In this document: one piece after another, positions 1 to 9,377 of the stretch
Position numbering within the stretch: the stretch's first letter is position 1
Layout: each line of letters begins with the position of its first letter
Assembly (NCBI GenBank): GCA_027493875.1
Contig: JAOSJX010000026.1
Location: forward strand, 148,637 to 212,636
DNA: 64,000 bases
Direction of reading: 5' to 3'
From: Deltaproteobacteria bacterium
GTDB taxonomy: Bacteria; Lernaellota; Lernaellaia; JACKCT01
Made by a program: the position numbers and the translations under genes
The notes under the pieces: model-generated
What the model saw: only the letters and a program-made list of their open reading frames with translations
Told to the model about the DNA's origin: nothing
Database searches by the model: none

Positions 1-788
1 CGCGTTTCCAGCACGCGCAATAATTTGCCTTGCAGTTCGTAGGGGATGTTGGCGATCTCATCGAGAAACAGCGTGCCGCCGTGCGCGAGGGCGAAGTAGC
101 CCGGGCGCGTCTGCGTCGCGCCGGTGAAGGCGCCGCGCACGTGACCGAAGAGTTCCGACTCGACGAGCGTGGGCGTGAGCGACGAGATGTCCACGGCGAC
201 GAAGGGGCGGTCGCGCCGCGCGCTGGCCACGTGGATCGCCTTGGCGACCAATTCCTTGCCCGTGCCGGACTCGCCGTGCAGGAGCACGGAAAAATCCGTC
301 GGCGCGATTTTTTCGATCTGCTTGATCACGTCGAGCATCACCTCGGAGCGCCCGACGATCGTTTCGTTCCCGGGAACGAGGCGGCTTTTCAGAAACGCGT
401 TCTCCTCGCGCAGCCGGTCGGTGTCGAGCGCCTTGTCCACCGCCAGCGTCAATTCCTCGGGCGTGAACGGCTTGGGGATGTAATCGACGGCGCCCTTCTT
501 GATGCACTCGATGCTCGTCTGGATCGTGGCGTAGCCGGTGATGATGATGACGAGCAGGTCGGGGCGGCGGGCCTTGATCCGGTCGAAGACCTCCATGCCG
601 GCGAGGTCCGGCATTTTCAGATCGAGCAGCACGAGGCGGTAATCGCCGGCGACCGCGCGCTCGGCGCCCTCCGTGCCCGTCAGCACGTAATCCACGTGAT
701 GGCCGTCCTCTTCGAGCACGCGTTTGCAACTGATGCACACCGGCTTCTCGTCGTCGATGACCAGAATGCGCGTTGTCGTCTTCGCCAT
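1..788 (-). CDS. Sigma-54-dependent NtrC-family response regulator (3' end outside window)
   Basis: The N-terminal 262 residues of a two-component regulator are present. A receiver domain (about 1-120) has the acidic pair D12/D13, phospho-acceptor D56 in LLDLKMP, T84 and K106. It is followed by a sigma-54 AAA+ domain with Walker A GESGTGKE (172-179), the sigma-54 contact loop GAFTGA (219-224) and Walker B GGTLFLDE (237-244). The C-terminal HTH lies beyond the window edge. The ATG at 788 is preceded by a strong AAAGGAG site. The gene lies 13 bases downstream of the sensor kinase on the same strand, so the two form an operon and a cognate pair. By family knowledge it activates sigma-54 promoters after phosphorylation; its targets are not visible here. 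Confidence 0.95.
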   Translation of the reverse strand, partial: MAKTTTRILVIDDEKPVCISCKRVLEEDGHHVDYVLTGTEGAERAVAGDYRLVLLDLKMPDLAGMEVFDRIKARRPDLLVIIITGYATIQTSIECIKKGAVDYIPKPFTPEELTLAVDKALDTDRLREENAFLKSRLVPGNETIVGRSEVMLDVIKQIEKIAPTDFSVLLHGESGTGKELVAKAIHVASARRDRPFVAVDISSLTPTLVESELFGHVRGAFTGATQTRPGYFALAHGGTLFLDEIANIPYELQGKLLRVLET

Positions 789-801
789 CGCCGGCTCCTT
801 T

Positions 802-2677
802 TTAAAATGCGGGCAGTCCCATCGCGTCCAGGCGGTGCAGCGGGAGCACGACGATCACCTCGGTGCCTTCGCCTTCGCGGCTTTCGACCTGGATCGCGCC
901 GTCGTGTTTCTGCACGATGCCGAGGCTCACGGAGAGACCGAGACCCGTGCCCTTGCTGCGTCCCTTGGTGGTGAAGAAGGGTTCGAAGATGCGGCCGAGG
1001 CGGTCCGGCGGAATGCCCGGGCCGTCGTCCTTCACGCGCACGTGCGCGAAGCCGCCGGACGAGTCCTCTTCCATCGTGACGCGGACCCCGCCGCGTTCGT
1101 GCCGTTCCTCCGCCCGCCGCTCGGCGACGGCCTCCGCCGCGTTGAGGATGAGATTCGTGACGACCTGCTGGAGTTGGCGCGCGTCGCCCAGGACCGGCAG
1201 GCTTTGTTCGCAAGACGCGACCTCGAGCGGCACGCTCTGGAGCGCGTCGTACTTTTTTGGCGAGGGCGAGCGTGTCGCGCACGACGTCGCGCAGGTCGAT
1301 GACCTTTTTTTCCGGCGGCCGTTCGCGCGCGAATTCGAGGAGGTTGGCGACGATCTTGCGGCAGCGCGTCGTTTCGGACACGACGATTTCCAGATCCTCG
1401 CGGCGCGGGTCGTTTTCCGGGGCGTGGCGGAGCATCAGGCTCGACAGCGAAAGAATCGCGGTGAGCGGATTGTTGATTTCGTGGGCGACGCCGGCGGCGA
1501 GGCGGCCGATGGAGATTTGCTTTTCCACTTCCGAGAGCCGCGATTCAGTCATTTCGCGCAGGCGCAGATCCCGTTCCTTGACGCCGTGCACCATGCGGTT
1601 GAACGCGCGCGCAAGGCGGCCGAGCTCGTCCGCGGAATGGAGAGGCACCTTGTAGTTGAGGTCGCCCTCGGCCACGCGGCTCATGCCCTGCACGAGTTCC
1701 TTGATGGGCCGCGTCAGCCAAACGGAGAACAGCCAGGTCATGGCGAAACCGAAGATCATGCCCGCGGCGATGAGGCTGGAGAAGAGCGCGATGGTTTTGG
1801 ACTGGGCCTCCTCGTATTCGCGGACGGCGGTGCCGATGCCGAGCATGCCGATCGGGCGGCCCGCCACGTCGCGGATCGGCCGGTACGCGGTGTAGTACCG
1901 CTCGTTCACCACGCGCGCCTGGCCGCGATAGATTTTTCCCTCGCCGAGCACGCGGCGCGCGACGTTCTCATCCGCGGTGCTGAGGACGGGGACGTCGCCC
2001 CGCGCGGCGCCGCGGCGCTCCTCGGCCGAGGTGACGATGCGCGCGTCGCCCTGAAAGATCGTTGCGACGGCGCCGAGGCGCTCATTCGACGACGCGCCCA
2101 CGACGACGTTTTCGATCATCCGGTGCACGAGCGGCAGCGCGCCGTTGACGACGGCGCCGCCGTAGAGCACGCCGGACGCGTTCCCGTGCGTCCACCGCGC
2201 CGCGGCGACGATCACCATCACCTGGCCTTCCTTCTCATGGCCGGCGACGCGGGCACCGACCGCCGGCACCTCGGTAAGCGGCATGATCACCGGCGCGCAT
2301 CCCGCGTCGCGGCCGTCCAGAAGTTCCCCGAGACGCAGCGACCCCGGCACCGCCGCGCCGGTGGCGCCGGGCGGATCGCGCGCGATCAGCTCGCCGCCGG
2401 CGCCGGCGACACCCAGAAAATCGAAGCCGGTTTCATCGTTCGCGATGTCCGCCAACGCGGTGCGCGCCTGCGCCGGATCGCCGGTGAGAAACGCGGCGGC
2501 GGCGCGCAGGCGGCTTTCCATCGCCTGATTCTTCTGATCCCACGAGAGCGTCGCGGTGCGCAGATCATAGTCGGCTTTCGTTTTCGCGAGTTCGGTGATG
2601 CGGCGGCCGAGCACGGCGTTGGCGATGCCGATGGTCGCGCTCGCGGAAGTCAGAATGAGAATGGCGAACGCGGCCAT
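802..2677 (-). CDS. Membrane sensor histidine kinase (Cache-HAMP-HisKA-HATPase), one apparent frameshift
   Basis: TM1 is at about residues 1-20. An extracytoplasmic single-Cache-like sensor with the YYTAYRPI...GMLGIG pattern spans about 25-290, TM2 about 295-320 and HAMP about 321-370. HisKA has the H-box GVAHEINNPL with H399. The ATPase domain lies beyond a frame change and shows NLILNAAEA, DDGPGIP, FEPFFTTK and GTGLGLSVS. The change is at a run of six T on the plus strand near 1252-1257; one base fewer restores LALAKKYDALQSVPLEV. The ATG at 2677 gives a signal anchor almost without a leader; positively charged codons continue in frame upstream, so a non-ATG start further up is possible. It is the partner of the downstream response regulator. 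The ligand is unknown. Confidence 0.9.
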
Positions 2678-3165
2678 CAGCCGGGTGCGGAAGGAAAGAC
2701 TTTGACGCGCCGGACCAGGTATCCTCGCCCTCGCGTCTATGAGTATCGCGGGGCATCGGCCCCTCCCAAGGAAACGGACGCCGTATAAAATATTAAGACA
2801 ATTTTTTGTTTTGGTCGATACAAATTGACGCGCCGCGCTAAATTTTTTTAGCGCTTAAACCATCGTTGTTATTTGATTTTTACGAATTCCGCCATGCGTA
2901 TTCGTTACGTATACACATGTACGATCAGGCCGTACAGGCATCTAACACGATAAAAATCAAGTATTATTAAATGTTTATTGTCCATCCACCCATTTTTTCT
3001 CTGGTTCGTCTTGTAGTCTTTTTTATACGGTCCTATCGATTTAAGGCGCTGCATCAGACTGATTATTTAATATTTTCAGTAAGTTATGAATTACCGCCGG
3101 CGCGGCACGCCGATTGCTCAAGAAAGAAAGCGGATGAACGAGAGACCGAACAAAAGGAGCACGCC
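2678..3165. other. AT-rich divergent intergenic region
   Basis: About 490 bases without a convincing gene, clearly richer in A/T than the flanks. It separates the minus-strand kinase operon from the plus-strand recombinase-like pair, so promoters for both directions are expected here. TATAAAATATTAA near 2783-2796 resembles a -10 element, but I could not place matching -35 boxes. A strong hairpin is listed separately. Confidence 0.5.
2835..2854. promoter_or_regulatory. Perfect 8-bp inverted repeat with T4 loop
   Basis: GCGCTAAA, four T and TTTAGCGC form a perfect hairpin in the divergent intergenic region. It could be an operator or a terminator-like structure; the sequence does not decide. 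Confidence 0.5.
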
Positions 3166-3654
3166 ATGAAGACCGCAGCCGCCTACGTCAGCGACATCAT
3201 CCTGGGCCGGACGGGCGACGTGATCGGCCGGGAGAGCCAAAAGGAGCTCATCAAACAGTACGCCGCGGAAAACGGCATCGACATCGTCGCGTGGTTCGAA
3301 GACGACCTTTACAACGAGGACGTTCTGTCGCGTCCCGGGGTGCAGGAACTGCTCGCGAACCGCGACCAATACCAACTCGTTCTGGTCGAGCGCGTCTGGG
3401 CGCTGTCACGGCTCTGGTCCGTTTGCGAGCGCTTTTTCGAGGAGCTCGAACGCGCGGACCTTCGTCTCGAATCGGCGACCACGATGTGGGATTGCGTCTC
3501 GCAGATGGCGCGCCGGCGCTTCGACAAAACGCTGAAGACCCCGAAACTCCGACCGGCGCGCGACGTCGTCACGCGCCGCGACGCCGAACCCGTGCGCATC
3601 AAACGGCCGGCGCGGCTGCACCTCGTGTTCGAGCAACCCGCCGCCGCGCGGTAA
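3166..3654 (+). CDS. Small serine-recombinase-like protein, catalytic serine apparently missing
   Basis: 162 residues beginning MKTAAAYVSD. The start is chosen because AAAGGAG lies just upstream of ATG 3166. The fold pattern follows the resolvase N-terminal domain: an N-terminal strand, ESQKELIKQYAAENGIDIVAWFED, RPGVQELLANRDQYQLVLVERVWALSRLW and a second helix FFEELERADLRLES. In active serine recombinases the first strand ends Y-x-R-V-S. Here the serine position is isoleucine, although a serine occurs two residues earlier. The helix-turn-helix or zinc-ribbon C-terminal domain of true resolvases is absent. The next gene is a diverged paralogue 10 bases downstream. The role is unknown: possibly a non-catalytic DNA-binding or regulatory relic of a resolvase. 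Confidence 0.7.
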   Translation: MKTAAAYVSDIILGRTGDVIGRESQKELIKQYAAENGIDIVAWFEDDLYNEDVLSRPGVQELLANRDQYQLVLVERVWALSRLWSVCERFFEELERADLRLESATTMWDCVSQMARRRFDKTLKTPKLRPARDVVTRRDAEPVRIKRPARLHLVFEQPAAAR

Positions 3655-3664
3655 GGAGGACGCC

Positions 3665-4147
3665 ATGAGAACCGCCATCGCCTACGTCACCGACACACTG
3701 ATCTGCCCGTCGAAGGGCGCGTCGCCGGCGGCCGAACAGGAAGCGTGCATACGCGCCTATGCCGCGGCGAACGGCATCGAGATCGTCAAGGTTGTGCGCG
3801 ACGAGCTCTGCACGCCGCATCCGCTCGGCCGGCCGGGGATGATGGACGTGATGCTCGCGGGCCCCGAAGTCGCCACCGTTTTGGTGGACACCGTGCAGGC
3901 GGTCGCCCCGCGTTGGTCGGACATCCAAACCGTGATTCGCGAGCTCAAACGGCGCGGGCTGCGTCTGGAGTGCGCGACGATGCGTTTCGATCTCGCGTCG
4001 CAAATGGCGCGGCGGGCTTTCGATCCGGAGCGCTTCGTGCCCGACGTGGTCCGCCGCCTGCGTGAAGTGAAGCACGCGCGGCCGAAGGTGCGCGTCGTAA
4101 AGCCGAACGGCTATCCCACGCTCTCGCCGCGGCCGCACGCCGTCTGA
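3665..4147 (+). CDS. Second serine-recombinase-like paralogue, catalytic motifs degenerate
   Basis: 160 residues, with AAGGAGG immediately before ATG 3665. It aligns end to end with the preceding protein: MRTAIAYVTD against MKTAAAYVSD, AAANGIEIVKVVRDE against AAENGIDIVAWFEDD, RRGLRLECATMRFDLASQMARR against RADLRLESATTMWDCVSQMARR. The catalytic serine position holds threonine, and the arginine-bearing D-R-L-x-R-like segment is VDTVQAVAPRW. The family fold is therefore clear but recombinase chemistry is unlikely. The two genes are probably cotranscribed. The function is not known to me. Confidence 0.7.
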   Translation: MRTAIAYVTDTLICPSKGASPAAEQEACIRAYAAANGIEIVKVVRDELCTPHPLGRPGMMDVMLAGPEVATVLVDTVQAVAPRWSDIQTVIRELKRRGLRLECATMRFDLASQMARRAFDPERFVPDVVRRLREVKHARPKVRVVKPNGYPTLSPRPHAV

Positions 4148-4184
4148 CACGGCCCTTGTTGAAAAATAACGCGGGAGGTCCGCC

Positions 4185-6197
4185 ATGACGATCGAAAACG
4201 CAACTCGGGAAATCATGTGGAACATCGGCCCCGCCTGGCTCATGTACGGGCTCGCCGCCGCGGCCGTGGCGGTTTTCGCGTACGGCGTTTGGCGGCGCGT
4301 GCGTTACTGGCGGCGCGGGCGGCCGGCGGACGAACGGCTCGGCGACGCCGGGCGCCGCGCGCTCGTGACGTTCAAGGAACTCCTCCTTCAAAAACGCGCG
4401 CGCGAGGAACGTTTTCCCGGCGTCTTTCACAGCCTCGTTTTCTATTCGTTTCTCCTTCTCGCCGTCACGACGGGCGTGGTCGCCCTCGACTACGATTTCG
4501 GCACGCGCCTTTTCCGTGGGCCGCTGTATGCGCTGCTGTCGCTCGGCGCGGACCTCGGGGGCGCACTCATCCTCGTCGGCGCGGGCATGGCGCTGTGGCG
4601 GCGGCTCGTCAAACGGCCGAAGACGATCGAGAACACGGCGGGCGATTTCGTCGCGCTCGCACTGCTCGGCCTGATGGCGCTGACGGGTTTTCTCGTCGAG
4701 GGCCTGCGCATGGCGACGGCGGGCGACGCGTGGCCGTGGCTTTCGCCCGTGGGTTACGCGTTCAGCGCGCTCTTTACGAACGTGAGTATCGCCGCCGGCG
4801 AAAAGGCCCACGCCGTTCTCTGGTGGACGCATACCCTGTTCGCCCTCGGCTGGATCGCGTCGATTCCCTACACGAAATTTCTGCACCTGATCACGACGCC
4901 GGCGAACGTCTATTTCGGAAAGCTCACGCCCCGCGGCGCCCTGGCGCGCGACGATCTCGACAAGATGATGGAGGCGCCGGATTTCGACGAGGCCGCGTTC
5001 CGTTTCGGCACCGAGGCGCCGAAGGATTTCACGTGGAAGGAGCTGCTCGATTTCGACGCGTGCGTTTCGTGCGGACGCTGCGAGGAGGTTTGTCCGTCCA
5101 CGCTGGCGGGCCAGCCGTTTTCGCCGAAACAAATGATCGCGAGGCTCAAGGCCCTCGCGCACGAAAGTCTGAACGGCGGCAATGTCGGCAACGGCGGCGC
5201 GGAGACGCCCATCATCGGGCACGCCTTCGACGACAAATTTCTCTGGTACTGCCGCACGTGCACCGCGTGCATGGAAGTCTGCCCCGCGATGATCGACCAC
5301 GTGGACACGGTCATCAATATCCGGCGCAACGAAGCGGTGATGCAGGGGCGCCTGCCGGCCGACCTGGCCCGCGCGCTGCGCATGCTCGAAACGCAGGGCA
5401 ACCCGTTCGGCCCGGAGGACGTGCGTTCGAATTGGATCGGCGACCTCGGCGTGCGCATCGTGGCGCCGGGGGAGTCGGTGGACGTGCTGTACTGGATCGG
5501 CTGCTGCATGACGTTCGATCCGTCCAAACAGAAGATCGCGTCGGACCTCTGCCGCATCATGGATTTGTGCGGCATCGACTTCGGCGTGCTGGGCGCGGAC
5601 GAACGCTGCTGCGGCGACCCGGCGCGCGTGGCGGGTCAGGAGCATCTGTTCCAGGCGATCGCCAAGGCGCAGGTCGACGACCTCAACAAACGGCAGTTCC
5701 GTATTCTCATGGTTTCGTGTCCGCACTGCTACAACGTGCTGGCCAACGAGTATCCGCAGTTCGGCGGAAAATACACCGTCGTCCATCACACCGAGTTTCT
5801 GCACGAAATGATGTGGAGCGGATCGCTCGTGCCGCGCCAGGGCGAAAAGCGGCGCGTGGTCTATCACGACCCGTGCTACCTGGGCCGCTACCAGAAGATT
5901 TACGACTCGCCGCGCGAGGTGCTGCGCGCCGTGCCGGGCACGGACCTCGTGGAGATGAAACACCACCAGGAACGCAGCCTGTGCTGCGGCGGGGGCGGCG
6001 GCAACTACTGGTTCGACGTGCACGAGGGCGAGCGGCTGAACAATCGGCGCATCGAGCAGGCCCGCGACGCGCACGCCGACCTCATCGTCACCGGCTGCGC
6101 CTACTGCAAGCAGATGCTGGAGGACTCGGCGAAGCTCATGGACCTGGAGGACGTGCGGGTCGCGGATCTGGCGACGGTGGTGCTGGAGAGTCTGTAA
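4185..6197 (+). CDS. Membrane-bound Fe-S oxidoreductase, EMO/HdrD type (NarI-like + two 4Fe-4S + two CCG domains)
   Basis: 670 residues, intact, with GGGAGG upstream of ATG 4185. The N-terminal third has about five membrane segments with histidines (for example H82, H209, H216) that could bind heme b, as in NarI-like cytochromes. Two 4Fe-4S motifs follow: CVSCGRCEEVCP (293-304) and CRTCTACMEVCP (356-367). The C-terminal half has two CCG cysteine-rich domains, with CC at 440-441, CC 475-476, C512 and then C564, CC 600-601, C638, C641. This architecture is known for ETF-linked membrane oxidoreductases (EMO) that pass electrons from acyl-CoA dehydrogenases through ETF to menaquinone, and for HdrD/HmeCD-like enzymes. 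No etfAB or acyl-CoA dehydrogenase is adjacent, so the electron donor is inferred from family only. Confidence 0.9.
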   Translation: MTIENATREIMWNIGPAWLMYGLAAAAVAVFAYGVWRRVRYWRRGRPADERLGDAGRRALVTFKELLLQKRAREERFPGVFHSLVFYSFLLLAVTTGVVALDYDFGTRLFRGPLYALLSLGADLGGALILVGAGMALWRRLVKRPKTIENTAGDFVALALLGLMALTGFLVEGLRMATAGDAWPWLSPVGYAFSALFTNVSIAAGEKAHAVLWWTHTLFALGWIASIPYTKFLHLITTPANVYFGKLTPRGALARDDLDKMMEAPDFDEAAFRFGTEAPKDFTWKELLDFDACVSCGRCEEVCPSTLAGQPFSPKQMIARLKALAHESLNGGNVGNGGAETPIIGHAFDDKFLWYCRTCTACMEVCPAMIDHVDTVINIRRNEAVMQGRLPADLARALRMLETQGNPFGPEDVRSNWIGDLGVRIVAPGESVDVLYWIGCCMTFDPSKQKIASDLCRIMDLCGIDFGVLGADERCCGDPARVAGQEHLFQAIAKAQVDDLNKRQFRILMVSCPHCYNVLANEYPQFGGKYTVVHHTEFLHEMMWSGSLVPRQGEKRRVVYHDPCYLGRYQKIYDSPREVLRAVPGTDLVEMKHHQERSLCCGGGGGNYWFDVHEGERLNNRRIEQARDAHADLIVTGCAYCKQMLEDSAKLMDLEDVRVADLATVVLESL

Positions 6198-6200
6198 GCA

Positions 6201-6316
6201 ACAGGCTGCAGGCGACAGGCTGCAGGCGACAGCTTCGAAACAATTGATCCCACCGTTTTCTGCGGTGGGATCACTTATTTTGTTCGGACCTGTAGCCTGC
6301 GGCCTGTAGTCTGTGT
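6201..6316. repeat. Short tandem and inverted repeats flanking a hairpin
   Basis: The 14-base unit ACAGGCTGCAGGCG occurs twice in tandem at 6201-6228. A degenerate reverse-complement form (CTGTAGCCTGCGGCCTGTAG) is at 6290-6309. The perfect hairpin at 6246-6272 lies between them, so the whole unit is a nested inverted repeat in the intergenic gap. Confidence 0.6.
6246..6272. terminator. Strong hairpin, probable terminator of the Fe-S oxidoreductase gene
   Basis: A perfect 10-bp stem (GATCCCACCG / CGGTGGGATC) with loop TTTTCTG starts 49 bases after the oxidoreductase stop codon. The following bases ACTTATTTTGTT are T-rich. This fits an intrinsic terminator, although the T tract is interrupted. 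Confidence 0.6.
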
Positions 6317-6405
6317 CCTCCCATCCCTTGCCCCCGGCGGCGGGGCGTGGTAGCGTGCCATTCTTGGGGGACGGGTCAGGAAGGGTGGAAGGAACACGCT
6401 CAGCA

Positions 6406-7730
6406 ATGGGCGCGCCGAAGTATTTCGTTCTCGATACCAACGTCCTCCTGCACAATCCCAACGCGATCCACCTTTTCGAAGACAACCACATCGTCATCCC
6501 GATCTCGGTCATCGAGGAAATCGACAAGTTCAAGAAGGACGTGTCGGAAATCGGCCGCAACGCGCGGTGGGCGAGCCGGATCATCGACGAGCTTCGAACG
6601 ACGGGAAAACTCAGCGACGGCGTGAAGCTCGCCGAAGGCGGGTCGCTCAAGATCGAGGTCAACCGCCCGAAGGACATCCACCTGAACGGGCTGCTCGAAT
6701 CGGGCAAGCTGGACAACCGCATCCTGGAAGTCGCCCTCGGCGTTCGGCAGGAACACCCCAAGTCGCGCACGATCCTCGTCACCAAAGACACGAACCTGCG
6801 CATCAAGGCCGACTCGCTGGGCCTGGAGGCTCAGGATTTCGAAAACGCCAAGGTGGACATCGCGCAGCTCTATCCCGGCGCGCGGGAGATCGCGGTGCCG
6901 GCGGCGACGGTGAACGAGGCGTTCTCCAACGGCTCGGTGGCGTTGGCGGAGGACCTGGGCCCTTTCCACGCCAACGAGTTCGTGACGCTCGTGGACGAAA
7001 CGAAGCCCGAGCACACGGCGCTATGCCGCATTGTGGACGGCACGCGCGCCACCGTCCTGCGCCGGCTGGAGAGCCCCGTTTACGGCATTTCCGCGCGCAA
7101 CCGGGAGCAGCGTTTCGCGCTGGAGCTTTTGCTGGACGACAGCGTGCGTTTGGTGACGCTGGTGGGCAAGGCGGGGACGGGTAAGACGCTGCTGGCCTTG
7201 GCGGCGTCGCTGCAAAAACGCTCACCGACGAGGCGTATCAGCGCGTGCTCGTCACGCGGCCGATCTTTCCCCTCGGGCGCGAGTTGGGTTTTCTGCCCGG
7301 CGACCTGGAAACCAAGCTCAAGCCGTGGATGCAGCCGATCTTCGACAACCTGGAACTGCTGCTCGCGCACCCGAAGGACAAGGCCGCGCAGTACACGCGC
7401 CTGACGGAACTCATCGAGAACGGCACCGTCGAGCTGGAAGCGCTGACGTACATTCGCGGCCGGTCGATCCCGCACCAGTTCATGATCATCGACGAGGCGC
7501 AGAACCTGACGCCGCACGAGATCAAGACGGTCATCACGCGCGTCGGCGACGGTACGAAGGTGGTGGTCACGGGCGACGCCTACCAGATCGACAACCCGTA
7601 CGTCGATGCCTCGTCCAACGGCCTGACCTTCCTCGTCGAACGCATGAAGGACCAGAAAATCGCCGGCCACGTGACGCTCTCGAAAGGAGAACGCTCGCCG
7701 CTGGCGGAACTGGCGGCGAATGTGTTGTAG
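6406..7730 (+). CDS. PIN domain - PhoH family ATPase, one apparent frameshift
   Basis: Starts MGAPKYFVLDTNVLLHNP at ATG 6406. The N-terminal PIN ribonuclease domain (about 1-135) keeps acidic residues in VLDTN, VIEEIDKFK and LVTKDTNLRIKA. The C-terminal PhoH helicase/ATPase domain has Walker A GKAGTGKT at about 254, TRPIFPLGRELGFLPGD, Walker B MIIDEAQN and GDAYQIDNPYVD. The frame changes near 7211-7216, where CAAAAACG has five A; six would restore LQKTLTDEAYQRVLVTRP. The architecture matches PhoH2/YlaK-type proteins, RNA helicase-nucleases possibly related to toxin-antitoxin or RNA quality control. No antitoxin gene is visible next to it. Confidence 0.9.
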
Positions 7731-7738
7731 GAAGAAAA

Positions 7739-7778
7739 GCGCATTTTTCACCGCAGAGGACGCAGAGGACGCGGAGGA
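7739..7778 (+). repeat. Interspersed 40-base repeat, copy 1
   Basis: The element begins GCGCATTTTTCACC and continues with the purine-rich GCAGAGGACGCAGAGG pattern. An imperfect copy in the opposite orientation is at 11008-11047. The two copies bracket the AT-rich islet and the TPR lipoprotein gene. A related purine-rich stretch (ACCACAGAGATACCGAGG) follows directly at 7792-7809. Confidence 0.7.
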
Positions 7779-8010
7779 ATAACGCGAACAAACCACAGAG
7801 ATACCGAGGCACAGAGAGTCACTCAACCCGAGAAAAATTCAGAGCCCGCGCGACAGTAAGCGGGTCGTGGGACGTAGTACTGTTCGGCTTCGCCGTTCTG
7901 ATGACGTGGAGCGTCCCTATTTTTTTAGAAGACGATGGCGAAGAAGCCTTATTTCCCTTTATTATTAAAAAGTATGGGGCTGCCTTTTCACTTTCATTTT
8001 GGAGACTCTA

Positions 8011-9361
8011 GTGCCCGCCAACCACAAAATACGCGTCCGTTGGCTCAACTCAAAACTCCGAACGCCTCTAATGTGCTCTTCGTGCGGAGAGATCGGCTCC
8101 TGGACAACAAAACCCACTCCTAGTTGCTCTAGTTGCGGTACTTATGAAACACCGACGGTTGCTTGCCCAAATTGTCGTCATAAATTGTCAGACGAGCGTT
8201 ACCGACATCCTATTAGAGGAGCAAATGGATCAGAGGTAAGATATAATTTTATCGCCTTTGAATGCAGGATTTGCAATACTATTTACGTTTATGATAGCTA
8301 CCGTCGTAAGTCTATTGAAATACTGCTTCGGACGGCCCCTTCAAATTTTCGCATTCTGCCGAACATTGGAATTTCATCTGACAATTTTCTTGAGGTATAC
8401 GTGGATGCTGACGTTCAGAATCCCATCTCTCGAGTGCGCGGAAAAATGCGGGCAAACCATAGGGCCCCAGTCTCGATTGTTTCATAAATGGGAATACTAT
8501 GTATTTGAATACGACATAGCAGACTACGGGCAAGAGGAAAGCTCGACCTTGCGCGTCTACCCTGGCCCACCATATTCCGGTGATATGAAATCAATGATAC
8601 ATCAATTGCTCGCTCGATTACGTGTGGATCTAGAAGTACCCATCAGATTTTGGTCATTGCCATTTTCCACCTCGGAATTTGACCTTCAAATAAGTGGCGC
8701 GTCGGAGTCTACGATCAACATAATTGCCCGCTTCGTGGAGGTCTGGACGCTAGACCAGGATCGAAAATTACTTGCTCTAATAAATTCACTAGGAAGCGAA
8801 GATATGATTGGTGTTTTTGCAAATACCTTTCGACTACTTGAAGGAATTCTTAATAAGCTTGTTGATCAGGATCTTATACGCTCAAGGTGGGATGAGACCG
8901 TATCAAACGACGAGATCATCGGATATGCGTCAGAGAAAAAATTGGATTTGGCGTCCAAGTTGCGAAAAAGAGTTGAGCGCCTACCGGTTTATCCTTCAGG
9001 TATTCTGTCGAGGCTTGCCGCTACATTGCAACCCTCCTCCAAAATTAGCAAAAACGAAGTGTTCTCCAAATTAGTGAAGTTTAGAAATAGCGTCATTCAC
9101 GACGTATCAGGAGATGATTCAGTCATTGACCTCCCTTGGGAACAGCCGCCCGTATTTTTTAGTAGTGCATCAAGTTCATCTGTTAATCGCAGAAATATTG
9201 AAGCAGACAATCTGAATCTGGTAGGACAAACATTTAGCGCTACTCCAAATAACGGTGGATGCCTTATCGGGCCTAGCGTGTCAACCCATTGCTCAGGCAA
9301 CACAGACTCTAAATCTGGGAGCCGAGTCAACGCGCGACAAATAAGGAAGCTTTCCTATTGA
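8011..9361 (+). CDS. Zinc-ribbon protein with HEPN-like C-terminal domain, one apparent frameshift
   Basis: I do not recognise a named family. GTG 8011 is chosen as start because GGAG lies six bases upstream. Four CxxC pairs (C22/C25, C39/C42, C52/C55, C85/C88) suggest two zinc ribbons. The frame changes between about 8411 and 8480, after which the protein continues HKWEYYVFEYD. The C-terminal helical part contains FRLLEGILNKLVDQ and then KLVKFRNSVIHDVSG. That is an R-x4-H motif in the usual HEPN setting, a fold found in many RNase toxins and defence effectors. The last 80 residues are Ser/Asn-rich. The gene is AT-rich compared with its neighbours, which suggests transfer. The HEPN call is inference from one motif and its helical context. 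Confidence 0.6.
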
Positions 9362-9377
9362 TTTTTAAAATCCTAGG

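Noticed and set aside
863..2788. Long plus-strand frame opposite the histidine kinase
   Set aside because: Antisense to well-supported HisKA and HATPase motifs; the composition is a typical shadow.
2678..3165. Possible small RNA or tRNA gene in the AT-rich spacer
   Set aside because: No cloverleaf or conserved RNA motif could be recognised; only one hairpin is present.
3118..3375. Minus-strand small frame over the first recombinase-like gene
   Set aside because: No ribosome-binding site and fully antisense to a coding frame that has a good AAAGGAG site.
3945..6806. Very long minus-strand open frame (about 950 codons) opposite the Fe-S oxidoreductase
   Set aside because: It is an antisense shadow of a GC-rich gene, with Arg/His/Ala-rich composition, no motifs and no ribosome-binding site.
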